Below, in pieces: positions 1 to 10,344 of a stretch of 64,000 bases of DNA. Position 1 is the stretch's first letter; every line of letters starts with the position of its first letter. The stretch covers positions 1,116,001-1,180,000 of the forward strand of contig NZ_BMCU01000002.1 of NCBI RefSeq assembly GCF_014635345.1. The letters are read 5' to 3'. Source of the DNA: Rhodococcoides trifolii (GTDB lineage Bacteria > Actinomycetota > Actinomycetes > Mycobacteriales > Mycobacteriaceae). The notes under the pieces are model-generated. The model made no database searches. It saw only the letters and a list, made by a program, of their open reading frames with translations, and was not told where the DNA came from. Made by a program: the position numbers and the translations under genes.

Positions 1-448
1 AGGTTGCGGTGCGCATGGTCGCGGTGGCCGACCGACCCTCGTCGGAACGGCGGGTGATCAACACCGCAAGCAGCGTGAGTACGGCCTGTGCGTCGGCTGC
101 GGTGTCGTCCGAGGGTCCCGAGACCGCAATGGCTCCGGGGGCGGTCTTGGCGCGGGTCACCGCGTCGCGGGCAGCTTCGAATGCTTCTCCTCGACCGGCG
201 CGGGTGATGTCCGGCAACGGTTGCTCGGTGGCGCCGGCTCCGATACCGACGCTCCACGAGCCGTCGTCCACGAGGTCGAGAGCGATGTCGACAACGAGGT
301 TCGGATCGTCGGACACTGCCTGCACCTCGTCGCCGGCCGTTCGGTCGAAGGGGCGGATCAGTGATCGCTCCGCGTAACGATCGAGGAGGTCGGGAACGCG
401 ATCGATATCGCGTCTGCTGCGTCGTTGATCCACGGTGAGGACGAACAT
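1..448 (-). CDS. SatD-family protein, 3' part cut by the window edge
   Basis: The 149 codons visible from ATG 448 run off the left edge with no stop. The product starts MFVLTVDQRRSRRDIDRV and carries the blocks expected of the SatD family: an N-terminal strand followed by SR and DR residues, then a TAGDEVQAV block near residue 40, a SVGIGAG block near 70 and a GEAFEAARDAV block near 90. SatD proteins are known from a streptococcal acid-tolerance locus, and their biochemical role is not established. The start is fixed by a -10-like TAGGCT seven bases upstream, so the message is probably leaderless. The upstream gene on the same strand encodes a TVP38/DedA-like membrane protein. The family call rests on pattern recall; the function is unknown. 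Confidence 0.65.
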   Translation of the reverse strand, partial: MFVLTVDQRRSRRDIDRVPDLLDRYAERSLIRPFDRTAGDEVQAVSDDPNLVVDIALDLVDDGSWSVGIGAGATEQPLPDITRAGRGEAFEAARDAVTRAKTAPGAIAVSGPSDDTAADAQAVLTLLAVLITRRSDEGRSATATMRTAT

Positions 449-455
449 AATGTAA

Positions 456-485
456 AGCCTAGTGACTTGATAATCAGTAATCAAG
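456..485 (-). promoter_or_regulatory. Promoter and palindromic operator of the SatD-family gene
   Basis: Reading leftward there is a -35 TTGATT (484-479), a 17-bp spacer and a -10 TAGGCT (461-456), seven bases before the ATG at 448. An inverted repeat, CTTGAT and ATCAAG separated by 8 bases (466-485), covers the -35 box and part of the spacer. A dimeric regulator bound there would block RNA polymerase. The regulator itself is not identifiable in this window. Confidence 0.6.
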
Positions 486-547
486 CATCGAAACTTGACG
501 CAAGGGATGGAACTGGATTCGCGCGAATCAAGTATCGGAACTTGACG
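479..547. repeat. Two 22-bp near-identical direct repeats with CTTGA half-sites
   Basis: Copies lie at 479-500 and 526-547 and differ at two positions. Each contains TCAAG, 8 bases, CTTGA, which is itself an inverted repeat. The first copy shares its TCAAG with the operator at 466-485. The second covers the last codons and stop of the upstream membrane-protein gene. Together there are five CTTGA/TCAAG half-sites between 466 and 546. Confidence 0.6.
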
Positions 548-1262
548 GCGACGTCACCGACATCGTCGAGTCCGTCGGCGACACATCCGTCGGCGACACA
601 TCCGTCAGCGGAAGGACCGTGACCGGCATCCGAGCGTCGACCACCAAACCCACCACACCGAGGGCGATGCACGAACCCGATACCGCGAGCAGAACCGGAT
701 CCGTGTGCCCTCCCAGTGCGTTCCCCAGCAGCACGATCCCCACCGTGCCGGGAACGACCCCGACCAGCGTGGCCAGCGCGAACGGCACGACACGCACGGC
801 GGAGACTCCGGCGCAGTAGTTCACCACCGAGAACGGAACGGGTGCGATCAGACGCAACGAGCCGACGGCCAACCACCCACGGCGCGCGAGTCGTGCGTCG
901 ACGGCCGCCAGCGCCGGGTGCCTCAGACGAGCGGCCACGATGTCGCGGCCGACCCAGCGCACCAGGAGAAACGCCAGCACCGCGCTGACGGTGGTGGCGG
1001 CCACCGCGATGAGCAGACCCGTCGCAGCCCCGAACAACACGCCGGCACTGATCGTGAACAAGGTGCGAGGAATCGGGGTGATCGTCAGCAGAACGTGCGC
1101 CACGAAGAACGCCACCGGGAAACCCGGGCCCCACGAACCCGCCCACGCGCGCAGCTGCTCCACCGTCGGGTGCGGGACGAGGAATGCGACCGCCACGAAC
1201 GCCGCCACGAGCAGCGCCGCAAGCAGGGGTCGACCGTACTTCCGTGTCCGTGCACCTGTCAC
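528..1262 (-). CDS. TVP38/TMEM64 (DedA-like, SNARE-associated Golgi superfamily) membrane protein
   Basis: A 244-residue integral membrane protein with about five or six hydrophobic segments. The family core is visible: a first membrane helix near residues 12-30, the TITPIPRTLFTISAGVLFG segment near residues 60-78, and the downstream SLRLIAPVPFSVVNYCAG segment typical of VTT-domain proteins. Such proteins are thought to be lipid or ion transporters or scramblases. I chose the GTG at 1262 because GGAG lies just upstream, a -10-like TAGCGT lies at 1276-1271, and it leaves a short tail before the first helix. An ATG at 1367 would add 35 mostly polar residues. The C-terminus carries a repeated SPTDV motif encoded by a 15-bp tandem repeat. 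It diverges from mutA. Confidence 0.75.
   Translation of the reverse strand: MTGARTRKYGRPLLAALLVAAFVAVAFLVPHPTVEQLRAWAGSWGPGFPVAFFVAHVLLTITPIPRTLFTISAGVLFGAATGLLIAVAATTVSAVLAFLLVRWVGRDIVAARLRHPALAAVDARLARRGWLAVGSLRLIAPVPFSVVNYCAGVSAVRVVPFALATLVGVVPGTVGIVLLGNALGGHTDPVLLAVSGSCIALGVVGLVVDARMPVTVLPLTDVSPTDVSPTDSTMSVTSPSSSDT
571..610. repeat. 15-bp tandem repeat inside the TVP38-like gene
   Basis: The unit TCCGTCGGCGACACA occurs at 571-585 and 586-600, followed by a partial third copy to 610. It encodes the repeated V-S-P-T-D at the protein's C-terminus and is a likely site of slippage-driven length variation. Confidence 0.75.
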
Positions 1263-1324
1263 AGGACTCCACGCTACCGCCGAGGACCCGGGCGTCGTGA
1301 GATGTGACAGCCGTCTCAGCAAGA

Positions 1325-1338
1325 TGAGGTGTACCTCA
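1325..1338. promoter_or_regulatory. Short palindrome between the TVP38-like gene and mutA
   Basis: TGAGGT and ACCTCA are separated by two bases in the 155-bp divergent intergenic region (1263-1417). A GATAAC box follows directly at 1340-1345 and could be the -10 of the mut operon. The position suits an operator, but the binding protein is unknown. Confidence 0.35.
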
Positions 1339-1417
1339 CGATAACGTGCAATCGGTGCGGTTAGCATCACCACAACGACGCCTTGCGAACGCACGCGGCG
1401 CTCGGCGAAAGGGAACA

Positions 1418-3306
1418 ATGGCGGACAGCACCCCGGACACAGGCGTCGACAGGGACGATTCGCTCGACGCGGCCTTCACGGCGTGGCAGGGAGCAGTGGC
1501 CGGCGTTCTCGCGAAATCCCGTCGCGTGGATGCGAACACGCTCCCCGAGCACCCCGAATCGCTGCTCGCGTCGACGACCTACGACGGCATCACGATCAAC
1601 GCTCTGTACGGGCCTCGCGATGCCCGCCCGGAAGTTCCTTTGCCCGGGGCCTTCCCGTTCGTTCGTGGGCGCGACGCATCGCGCGACGTGGCACGCGGCT
1701 GGCTGGTCGCCGGAAGCGTCGGAGTCGGCGAGAAGGACCCCGCCGCGATCAACTCCCTGATTCTGAACGGCCTCGAGAACGGCATCAGCGCACTGTGGGT
1801 CGGGGTCGATTCCGTCGCACCGTCGGACCTCCCGCAGATTCTGTCCGGGGTGCTGCTCGATCTCGCACCGGTCACGCTCGACGCGGGGAACCGGCTGGTC
1901 GACTTCGCGGACGCGCTCTTCGCTCTTCTCGATTCGGCAGACGGCACAGAGAATCGATCGGCGGTCGACGTTCGCCTCGCCGCATCACCGCTGACCGACG
2001 CGTTCGACTCCTCGAACGGCGTCGACCTGGACGCCGCGGTAGCCCTGGCGCAGACGGCATCCGGTCGGGCCGAGTCCGTCCGCGCGATCACCGTCGACGG
2101 CACGGTCTTCCACGACGGCGGCGCCGCCGACGCTCAGGAAGTCGGCATGGCGGTCGCCGTGGGACTCGAGTACCTCCGCAGTCTCACCGCCGCCGGTCTG
2201 ACCGCCGCACAGGCCTTGGCCCAGATCGAGTTCCGGTTCGCCGCTACCGACGGTCAGTTCGACACCATCGCGAAGTTCCGAGCCGCCCGCCGGGTCTGGG
2301 CGCGTGTCGCGCAGGTGTGCGGTGCGCCCGACAGCGGCGACGCACCGCAACACGCGGTCACCTCGGCCGCAATGATGGCTCAGCGTGATCCGTGGGTGAA
2401 CATGTTGCGCACCACCCTCGCCGCCTTCGGCGCGGGTGTGGGGGGTGCCGACTCGGTGACGGTGCTGCCGTTCGACGTGTCGCTGCCGCCGGGCGCACTC
2501 GGGGTGTCCCGGTCGTTCTCCAATCGGATCGCCCGCAACACTCAACTGCTCCTGCTCGAGGAGTCGCACCTCGGTCGGGTGCTCGACCCCGCCGCCGGAT
2601 CCTGGTACGTCGAGGATCTCACCGACAAGATGGCCGAGTCCGCGTGGTCGGTGCTGCAGGAGATCGAATCCGAAGGCGGGTACGCCGCCGCCCTCGAGTC
2701 GGGCTTCGTACGGCGAGCGGTGGACACGACACGCGAGGAGCGTGCATCGGACATCGCCCACCGCCGAACCGCCGTCACCGGCGTGAACGAGTTCCCGAAT
2801 CTCGCGGAGAAGCCGCTGCCGGAAGGACTCGCACCGGCCGCGGGAACGACGCGCTACGCCGCGCAGTTCGAGGCGCTTCGCGATCGCAGCGACCGCGCAC
2901 TCGAGCAGACCGGTTCGCGGCCACAGATCTTCCTCGCGCCGCTGGGCTCGGTGGCCGAACACAACGTCCGCACGACGTTCGCAGCAAACCTGTTGGCATC
3001 CGGTGGGATTCATGCCGTCGACCCCGGAGCGGTCACCGACCTCGGCGGCGCAGCGCGCGAGTGCGGTGCCTCCATCGCCGTACTGTGCGGCACCGACCGC
3101 CGCTACGCCGACGAAGGAGCCGAGGCGGTGCGCACGCTGCGGAACGCCGGCATCGAACGCGTCCTTCTCGCCGGTCCGGAGAAGGCATTCGCCGACGCGC
3201 CCGACGACGGTCGACCCGACGGGTACCTGACGGCCAAGATCGACGCGATCGCCGCGCTGACCGAACTCATGGACGAACTGACCAGCACTCTCGACAGGAG
3301 TCCGGC

Positions 3307-3310
<4 letters not shown>
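1418..3310 (+). CDS. mutA: Methylmalonyl-CoA mutase small (beta) subunit
   Basis: A 630-residue protein. It is the non-catalytic partner of MutB in the cobalamin-dependent isomerization between methylmalonyl-CoA and succinyl-CoA, which links propionate, odd-chain fatty acid and branched-chain amino acid breakdown to the TCA cycle. It has the mutase TIM-barrel region followed by a degenerate cobalamin-like domain near residues 500-625. That domain lacks the D-x-H-x-x-G base-off signature, as expected for the small subunit. The ATG at 1418 follows an AAAGGG ribosome site. Upstream in-frame GTG codons would add an atypical basic leader. The stop overlaps the mutB start by 4 bp (ATGA), indicating translational coupling. 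Confidence 0.95.
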
Positions 3311-5590
<2,280 letters not shown>

Positions 5591-5598
<8 letters not shown>

Positions 5599-6619
5599 CC
5601 GTCCCACACGCACGATCGACATCGCCGAGCTCGCCACGTCGGTCCGCGCGAACGAGCGATCCGGGTTGGCGCGCGCCATCACCCTGGTCGAATCCACTCG
5701 TGCGGACCATCGAGACCTCGCGCAGAAGCTTCTCCTCGAGCTGCTGCCCGAAGCTGGGGGAGCGCATCGCGTCGGAATCACCGGTGTGCCCGGCGTCGGC
5801 AAGTCCACGTTCATCGACGCCCTCGGCATGCAGCTCATCGCGGAAGGTCACCGCGTCGCCGTCCTGGCCGTCGACCCGTCGTCGACGCGTACCGGTGGCT
5901 CCATTCTCGGTGACAAGACCCGGATGGCCCGGTTGGCCGTCGCACCCGAGGCGTACATCCGGCCGTCTCCGACGTCGGGAACTCTCGGCGGCGTGGCCAA
6001 GGCGACCCGCGAGACCATCGTCCTGCTCGAAGCCGCCGGCTACGACGTCATTCTGGTCGAGACCGTCGGCGTCGGGCAGTCCGAGATCACGGTGGCGGGG
6101 ATGGTCGACTGTTTCTGCTTCCTCACCCTCGCCCGCACCGGAGATCAGTTGCAGGGCATCAAGAAAGGTGTTCTCGAGCTCGCCGACGTGGTGGCGGTGA
6201 ACAAGGCCGACGGCAAGCATCTGACCGAGGCGAAGGGAGCCGCGCGCGAGTTGGCGGGAGCATTGCGGCTCATCTACCCGCACGACGCGCTGTGGAAGCC
6301 GAAGGTCCTCACCATGAGCGCCATCGAAGGTACCGGCCTGGACATGTTCTGGGACACCGTGCTCGAACATCAACGGGTACTTGCCGAGGCCGGCGAGTTC
6401 GACGAGAAGCGCCGGCGGCAGCAGGTCGAGTGGACCTGGATGATGGTCAACGATCAACTGCTGCGCAGACTTTCCTCGAACGATGCGGTCAAGAAGGTGC
6501 GCGGTGACGTCGAGGCGCGGGTGGCGGAGGGAACGCTCACCGCGGCGTTGGCGGCGCAGGAGATATTGAGCGCGTTCGATGCGCCACCCACCGACTCGGG
6601 GGCACCCTCACACCGATAG
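5591..6619 (+). CDS. meaB: MeaB/ArgK-type G3E GTPase, methylmalonyl-CoA mutase chaperone
   Basis: A 342-residue GTPase that gates cofactor delivery to methylmalonyl-CoA mutase and protects it from inactivation. The P-loop is G65-VPGVGKS-T73. The ETVGVGQSE switch region lies near residues 157-165 and the guanine-specificity NKAD near residues 201-204, as in the G3E/ArgK family. The GTG start overlaps the end of mutB by 8 bp, so mutA-mutB-meaB form one coupled operon. The final codons lie in the first copy of a 55-bp tandem repeat, and the TAG stop itself is inside that repeat. The C-terminal tail therefore looks appended or rewritten by the repeat. Confidence 0.93.
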
Positions 6620-6711
6620 ATCGACCGAATGTGCCCCTCAGTCGGGAACCTGTTGCGACTCAGGGGCACCCTCACACCGATAGATCGACCGAATGTGCCC
6701 CTCAGTCGGGA
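6593..6711. repeat. Tandem pair of 55-bp hairpin-forming repeats between convergent genes
   Basis: Copies at 6593-6647 and 6657-6711 (period 64) differ at a single base. Within each, CGACTCAGGGGCAC-type and GTGCCCCTCAGTCG arms of about 14 bp pair with one mismatch around a loop of roughly 25 bases. The meaB stop lies in copy 1 and the nucleoside-hydrolase stop in copy 2. The element probably acts as a two-way terminator and looks like a mobile intergenic (REP/MITE-like) unit. Confidence 0.85.
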
Positions 6712-7742
6712 TGAACGGCCGCCGCGAACCGCCCCACCCGCTCGAGCAGATGGTCGAAGAAGGCGTCCGGGTCCGTGCGCACCGCGATCGCCGCGTTGGG
6801 CGGTCGACCCCAGAATCCGCGCCGATCGGCCACCGTCGTTCCGCGCGTGAGGGTTCCGTCCAGCTCGACGTCGACCGTCGCCTCTTCGTACTCGGCGAAT
6901 TCCGGGTGCAGAGCGAGCGCCGCAGCGAAGGGGTCGTGCATGTGCGCGAGATATCCCTCGCCCTGTGCCTGGTGGAACTCCATGTAGAAGCGCACCGCAT
7001 CGGTGAAGTACCGCACCATCGGGTTCGACGCTGCCGAGCGGATCCCCACTTCGTCGGTCTCGGAGAGCGTCTCGATCGGTCGACTGCCCGCGATCTCGGC
7101 CAGTCGCGCCACGTGATGCGGCTTCATCTCGATGGTCTCGGTCAGGCCCAGTGCGCACACGATCGGCGGGTGGAGCGCCTCGGAGAACGCGTCGAACACT
7201 TCTTTCGCCGCTTCGGGATCGACGGCCACGTTCCATTCCGAGGTGGGGGTGGTGTTGCCGGGGTGGTCGAACGATCCGCCCATGATCACCAGGCGGCGCA
7301 ACAGTTTCGGCAAATCTGGTTCCAACCTGACCGCCAGGGCCAGATTGGTCAGCGGTCCGGTGACCAGTCCGGTGATCTCGCCGGGATATTGGTGGACGGC
7401 CGCTACCCACGCCTGCGCTGCGGTCCGATCGGAGACCGTCCTGGTCGACGGTGGTAGTTCCGCGTACCCGATGCCGTGGGGCCCGTGGGTGTCCTCGGTC
7501 GTCATGAGGGGAGCAACAAGCGGTCCGTCGGTGCCCACGGCCACCTCGATCAGCGGGGCGCCGCACACGTCGAGCCAGCGCAGGTTGTTCTCGGTGACCT
7601 GCGCGGTGGGAACGTTGCCCGCGGTGCAGGCGAGGACGGTGATCTCGGCTTCGTCGGCGCTTGCCAGCAGGTAGAGAAGTGCGAGCGAGTCGTCTATTCC
7701 GGTGTCGACGTCGACGATCAGCTTCTGCGGGAACGGGGTCAC
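6702..7742 (-). CDS. Inosine-uridine nucleoside hydrolase family protein
   Basis: A 346-residue protein of the calcium-dependent nucleoside N-ribohydrolase family, which releases base and ribose from nucleosides. The calcium-site signature D11-V-D13-T-G-I-D17-D18 is intact. The NVAVDPEAA segment near residue 190 matches the second family block (N-x-x-x-D-P-x-A). The preferred nucleoside cannot be read from sequence. The GTG start lies 13 bp after the stop of the upstream CoA-transferase gene and follows AGAGGA, so the two are likely cotranscribed. The last codons lie in the 55-bp repeat shared with meaB. Confidence 0.88.
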   Translation of the reverse strand: MTPFPQKLIVDVDTGIDDSLALLYLLASADEAEITVLACTAGNVPTAQVTENNLRWLDVCGAPLIEVAVGTDGPLVAPLMTTEDTHGPHGIGYAELPPSTRTVSDRTAAQAWVAAVHQYPGEITGLVTGPLTNLALAVRLEPDLPKLLRRLVIMGGSFDHPGNTTPTSEWNVAVDPEAAKEVFDAFSEALHPPIVCALGLTETIEMKPHHVARLAEIAGSRPIETLSETDEVGIRSAASNPMVRYFTDAVRFYMEFHQAQGEGYLAHMHDPFAAALALHPEFAEYEEATVDVELDGTLTRGTTVADRRGFWGRPPNAAIAVRTDPDAFFDHLLERVGRFAAAVHPD

Positions 7743-7755
7743 CCGAGTGATCCTC

Positions 7756-9060
7756 TCACCACCGCGCGTCGTCGGAACCCCAGTCGTGCGCGGGGAACGG
7801 GTAGTCGTCGTAGTCGGCCAGGGCAGGCCTGGCTGCCGTGATCGTGCCGTGAGTGGAGACAGTTTGCTCGTCGGGAAGAACCGCGGCCGGTGGGTCCTCG
7901 ATTCGACCGGGAGCCGCGAGCAGCCACGCGGCGGTACGGGCCAACGACACCGTCGCGTCTCGACCGATCCCGTCGGCCAGCTGAGCCGCGAGCGCGTCGA
8001 CTACTCCTGCCGCGAGCAGGTATCCGCTGGCGTGGTCCAGTGCCTGCGCGGGCAGCGCTCCCGGTGCGCCTTCGATCAGTGAGATCCCCGATGCGGCCTG
8101 GACGAGGCTGTCGAATCCGCGTCGGTGCGCCCACGGGCCGCGCTCACCCCATGCGCTGACACGTCCGTGCACCACTCCGGGGGCCAGACGAATGTCGAGG
8201 GCACCTGGCCGGTATCCGGTGACAACGACGTCGACTCCGCTCATGAGGGCGTCGAACCGCTCGCGGTCGTTCGGTTCACCGAGATCGAGCAAGGTGGTGC
8301 GCTTGCCTTGCCCGTTCTCGATGTGCTGCCAGGCGATTTCCGGCAGGTGTGGCGAGTCCACCCGCAGCACCGTCGCGCCGAGAAGCGCCAGCGCTCGCGT
8401 CGCAACGGGACCGGCGATGACCCTCGTGAGGTCGAGAACACGGATGCCTGCCAGGGGCGTCCGCGAGGTGGCCTGTGGCGGCCCGTAGGGGTCGCGGAAG
8501 TCGGGCCGCATCGTCCGCGACACGACGGGCCCCGATGCGGCGCGCCGTCCGGGTTCCGATGCGGCCCAATCCTGTTCGGTCCGCACCCGCACCGCGAGAC
8601 CACCGGCCGACGTCACCTCATGTTCCACCGCTGCACCCTCCCGACGTGCGAGTTCGGCGGAAAGGTCGTCCCGAGATGCGTTGCGGGGCAGGTCGAGCGT
8701 GGCCAGCAACCGCGCACGGTGGTGCGGATAGTTGGCGTGGGTGCGAACCCATCCGTCCGAGGTGGGGAAGAAACCGGAGAGCTCGGCGAAACCGTTCACC
8801 GGTGCACCGTCGATACGAAGCATCTTGTCACCGCTGAAGGAGGCGGCAATGCGTGCGAGGTCGAGAGTCCAGGGAGCCGATTCGAGCTCGCGTGCAGTGC
8901 GGTAGCGGTCGACCGCACTGCACAGCGCCGCAACGGATCCGGCCGCCAAGGCAGCCACGGGCAGAGTCGCCGACAGGTAGGGCCGGGTCGGCTGCGCACC
9001 ACGCAGCGCAGTCGCCGACTTGAGCCCGATGTCGTAGTCGCTGAGCAGGAGCTCGTGCAC
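7756..9060 (-). CDS. CaiB/BaiF family III CoA-transferase-like protein, rearranged domain order
   Basis: A 434-residue protein. Family III CoA-transferases move CoA between carboxylic acids through an aspartyl-CoA intermediate. The usual N-terminal block (GIRVLDLTRVIAGPVATR) starts only near residue 205. The GFDSLVQAASG block and ALDHASGYLLAAG, which holds the candidate catalytic Asp, follow. The first 200 residues resemble the C-terminal part of the same fold (FFPTSDGWVRTHANYPHHR). The protein thus looks circularly permuted, or like a tandem CaiB protein with both halves trimmed. The GTG start is 2 bp after the upstream stop, with AAAGG seven bases before it. The substrate is unknown. Confidence 0.78.
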   Translation of the reverse strand: MHELLLSDYDIGLKSATALRGAQPTRPYLSATLPVAALAAGSVAALCSAVDRYRTARELESAPWTLDLARIAASFSGDKMLRIDGAPVNGFAELSGFFPTSDGWVRTHANYPHHRARLLATLDLPRNASRDDLSAELARREGAAVEHEVTSAGGLAVRVRTEQDWAASEPGRRAASGPVVSRTMRPDFRDPYGPPQATSRTPLAGIRVLDLTRVIAGPVATRALALLGATVLRVDSPHLPEIAWQHIENGQGKRTTLLDLGEPNDRERFDALMSGVDVVVTGYRPGALDIRLAPGVVHGRVSAWGERGPWAHRRGFDSLVQAASGISLIEGAPGALPAQALDHASGYLLAAGVVDALAAQLADGIGRDATVSLARTAAWLLAAPGRIEDPPAAVLPDEQTVSTHGTITAARPALADYDDYPFPAHDWGSDDARW

Positions 9061-9062
9061 CG

Positions 9063-10319
9063 CTACACCTTTCGGGCCGACACCTCGACGCCGGCGGTCC
9101 GCAACCGAGTGACGAGCGCGTCACCGATACCCGTTGCGGGAGTGAGCACCCCGCCACCGATACCGGGCAGCTCGTCACGATTGAGAGCAAGTGCGAGCGC
9201 CGACTCGCCGAGCATGATGGCCGTCGCCGCGTAGCCGGGGTCACCCTTGGCCTTGACGCGGGAGACGTAGTGCTCACCGGTCGTGGTGGTCGTGTAGATG
9301 TCGACCGTGAAATGGCCTTTCCGCTGGGTCTTCTCGCTGGGTCCCTCACCCGGCTTCGGGAGCACCTTGTCGAGGATGAAGCGAGTCGGCTTGAACGCCA
9401 GACCCGCGACGACGGCGCCGAGCCCGGCGGCCACCGCGCCGGCCAGAACGGGGGAGAGCGGTGAGGAACCGACGCTCATGACCTCGTTGTACTTGAACGT
9501 CTTGCCGTACGCGTAGCCGAGGAGGGCGTTGGACCGTCGCACCACCCGAGAGTTGTACGACGCCATGACGAACGGCGCCTTGTAACCCTTCAGAGACGGA
9601 TGTATCGACGAACCCTTCATGATCGGCGCGTCGTTCTGTCGACCCAGGTCGGGTTCGATCGAGCGGTCGGGGCTCAGCGAATAGGGACTGACCGCAATCT
9701 TGCGGGCCTTCTTGCTGGCCGTCATCTCGTCGATCTGCCCACGCAGCGAATCGATGGTGCCTCCGCTGACGCCGCCGCTCATGGATGTCACGACCAAGGT
9801 GGTGTCGGTCAGCTCACCGGCGCCGTCCTGGTTCACTTTCTCGTAGAGAGCGAACACACCGATGTCCGACGGGATGGAGTCGAACCCGCACGAGTGCACG
9901 ATGCGGGCGCCGGTCGAGTGAGCCAGTTCGTGGTTCTCGTCGGCACTCTCGCGCGCGAACAATACTTCACCGGTGAGGTCCACGTAGTCGGTACCGGCTG
10001 CTGCGCACGAATGTGCAAGCGCCTTACCGTATTTGGCGTAGGGTCCGACCGTCGTGATCACGACGTGGGCCTTGCTCGCCAGCGCGTCCAAGGCCACGGT
10101 GTCGTCCGCTTCGGCCACGAGGATGGGCCAGTCGGCCGCCGTACCGCCGAGCGAGGACCGGACCGACACCAGCTTGCTCTGCGAGCGGCCGGCCAGCGCG
10201 ATGCGAGTTCCCTCGGGCGCAGCGCCCGCCAGATGCTTGGCTACGAGAGCGCCGACGAAGCCACTGGCTCCGTAGACGATCACGTCGAAATCGCGGACAC
10301 GTTGCTCAGTGGAAGCCAT
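9063..10319 (-). CDS. Saccharopine dehydrogenase-like reductase (trans-acting enoyl reductase family)
   Basis: A 418-residue NAD(P)-binding protein. The N-terminal Rossmann motif is Y-G17-ASG-F-V-G23, followed by TTVGPYAKYGKALAHSCA and DYVDLTGE, blocks typical of the actinobacterial saccharopine dehydrogenase/trans-acting enoyl reductase group (relatives include Rv2449c and Rv2953). Rv2953 reduces a polyketide lipid precursor; most others have no known substrate. There is a hydrophobic stretch near residues 285-300 that could associate with membrane. A TAGGGT box six bases before the ATG suggests a leaderless message starting a short operon with the CoA-transferase and nucleoside hydrolase. 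Confidence 0.82.
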   Translation of the reverse strand: MASTEQRVRDFDVIVYGASGFVGALVAKHLAGAAPEGTRIALAGRSQSKLVSVRSSLGGTAADWPILVAEADDTVALDALASKAHVVITTVGPYAKYGKALAHSCAAAGTDYVDLTGEVLFARESADENHELAHSTGARIVHSCGFDSIPSDIGVFALYEKVNQDGAGELTDTTLVVTSMSGGVSGGTIDSLRGQIDEMTASKKARKIAVSPYSLSPDRSIEPDLGRQNDAPIMKGSSIHPSLKGYKAPFVMASYNSRVVRRSNALLGYAYGKTFKYNEVMSVGSSPLSPVLAGAVAAGLGAVVAGLAFKPTRFILDKVLPKPGEGPSEKTQRKGHFTVDIYTTTTTGEHYVSRVKAKGDPGYAATAIMLGESALALALNRDELPGIGGGVLTPATGIGDALVTRLRTAGVEVSARKV

Positions 10320-10325
10320 GAGCCA

Positions 10326-10331
10326 ACCCTA
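10326..10331 (-). promoter_or_regulatory. -10 box of the saccharopine dehydrogenase-like gene
   Basis: TAGGGT on the reverse strand, six bases from the ATG at 10319; this spacing predicts a leaderless transcript. Confidence 0.45.
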
Positions 10332-10344
10332 CGTGCGCGACGGG

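Noticed and set aside
2392-3306. A long open frame extending mutB leftward by about 300 residues
   Set aside because: It is mutA read in another frame, arginine-rich and without family similarity; the coupled ATG at 3307 with AGGAG is the proper start.
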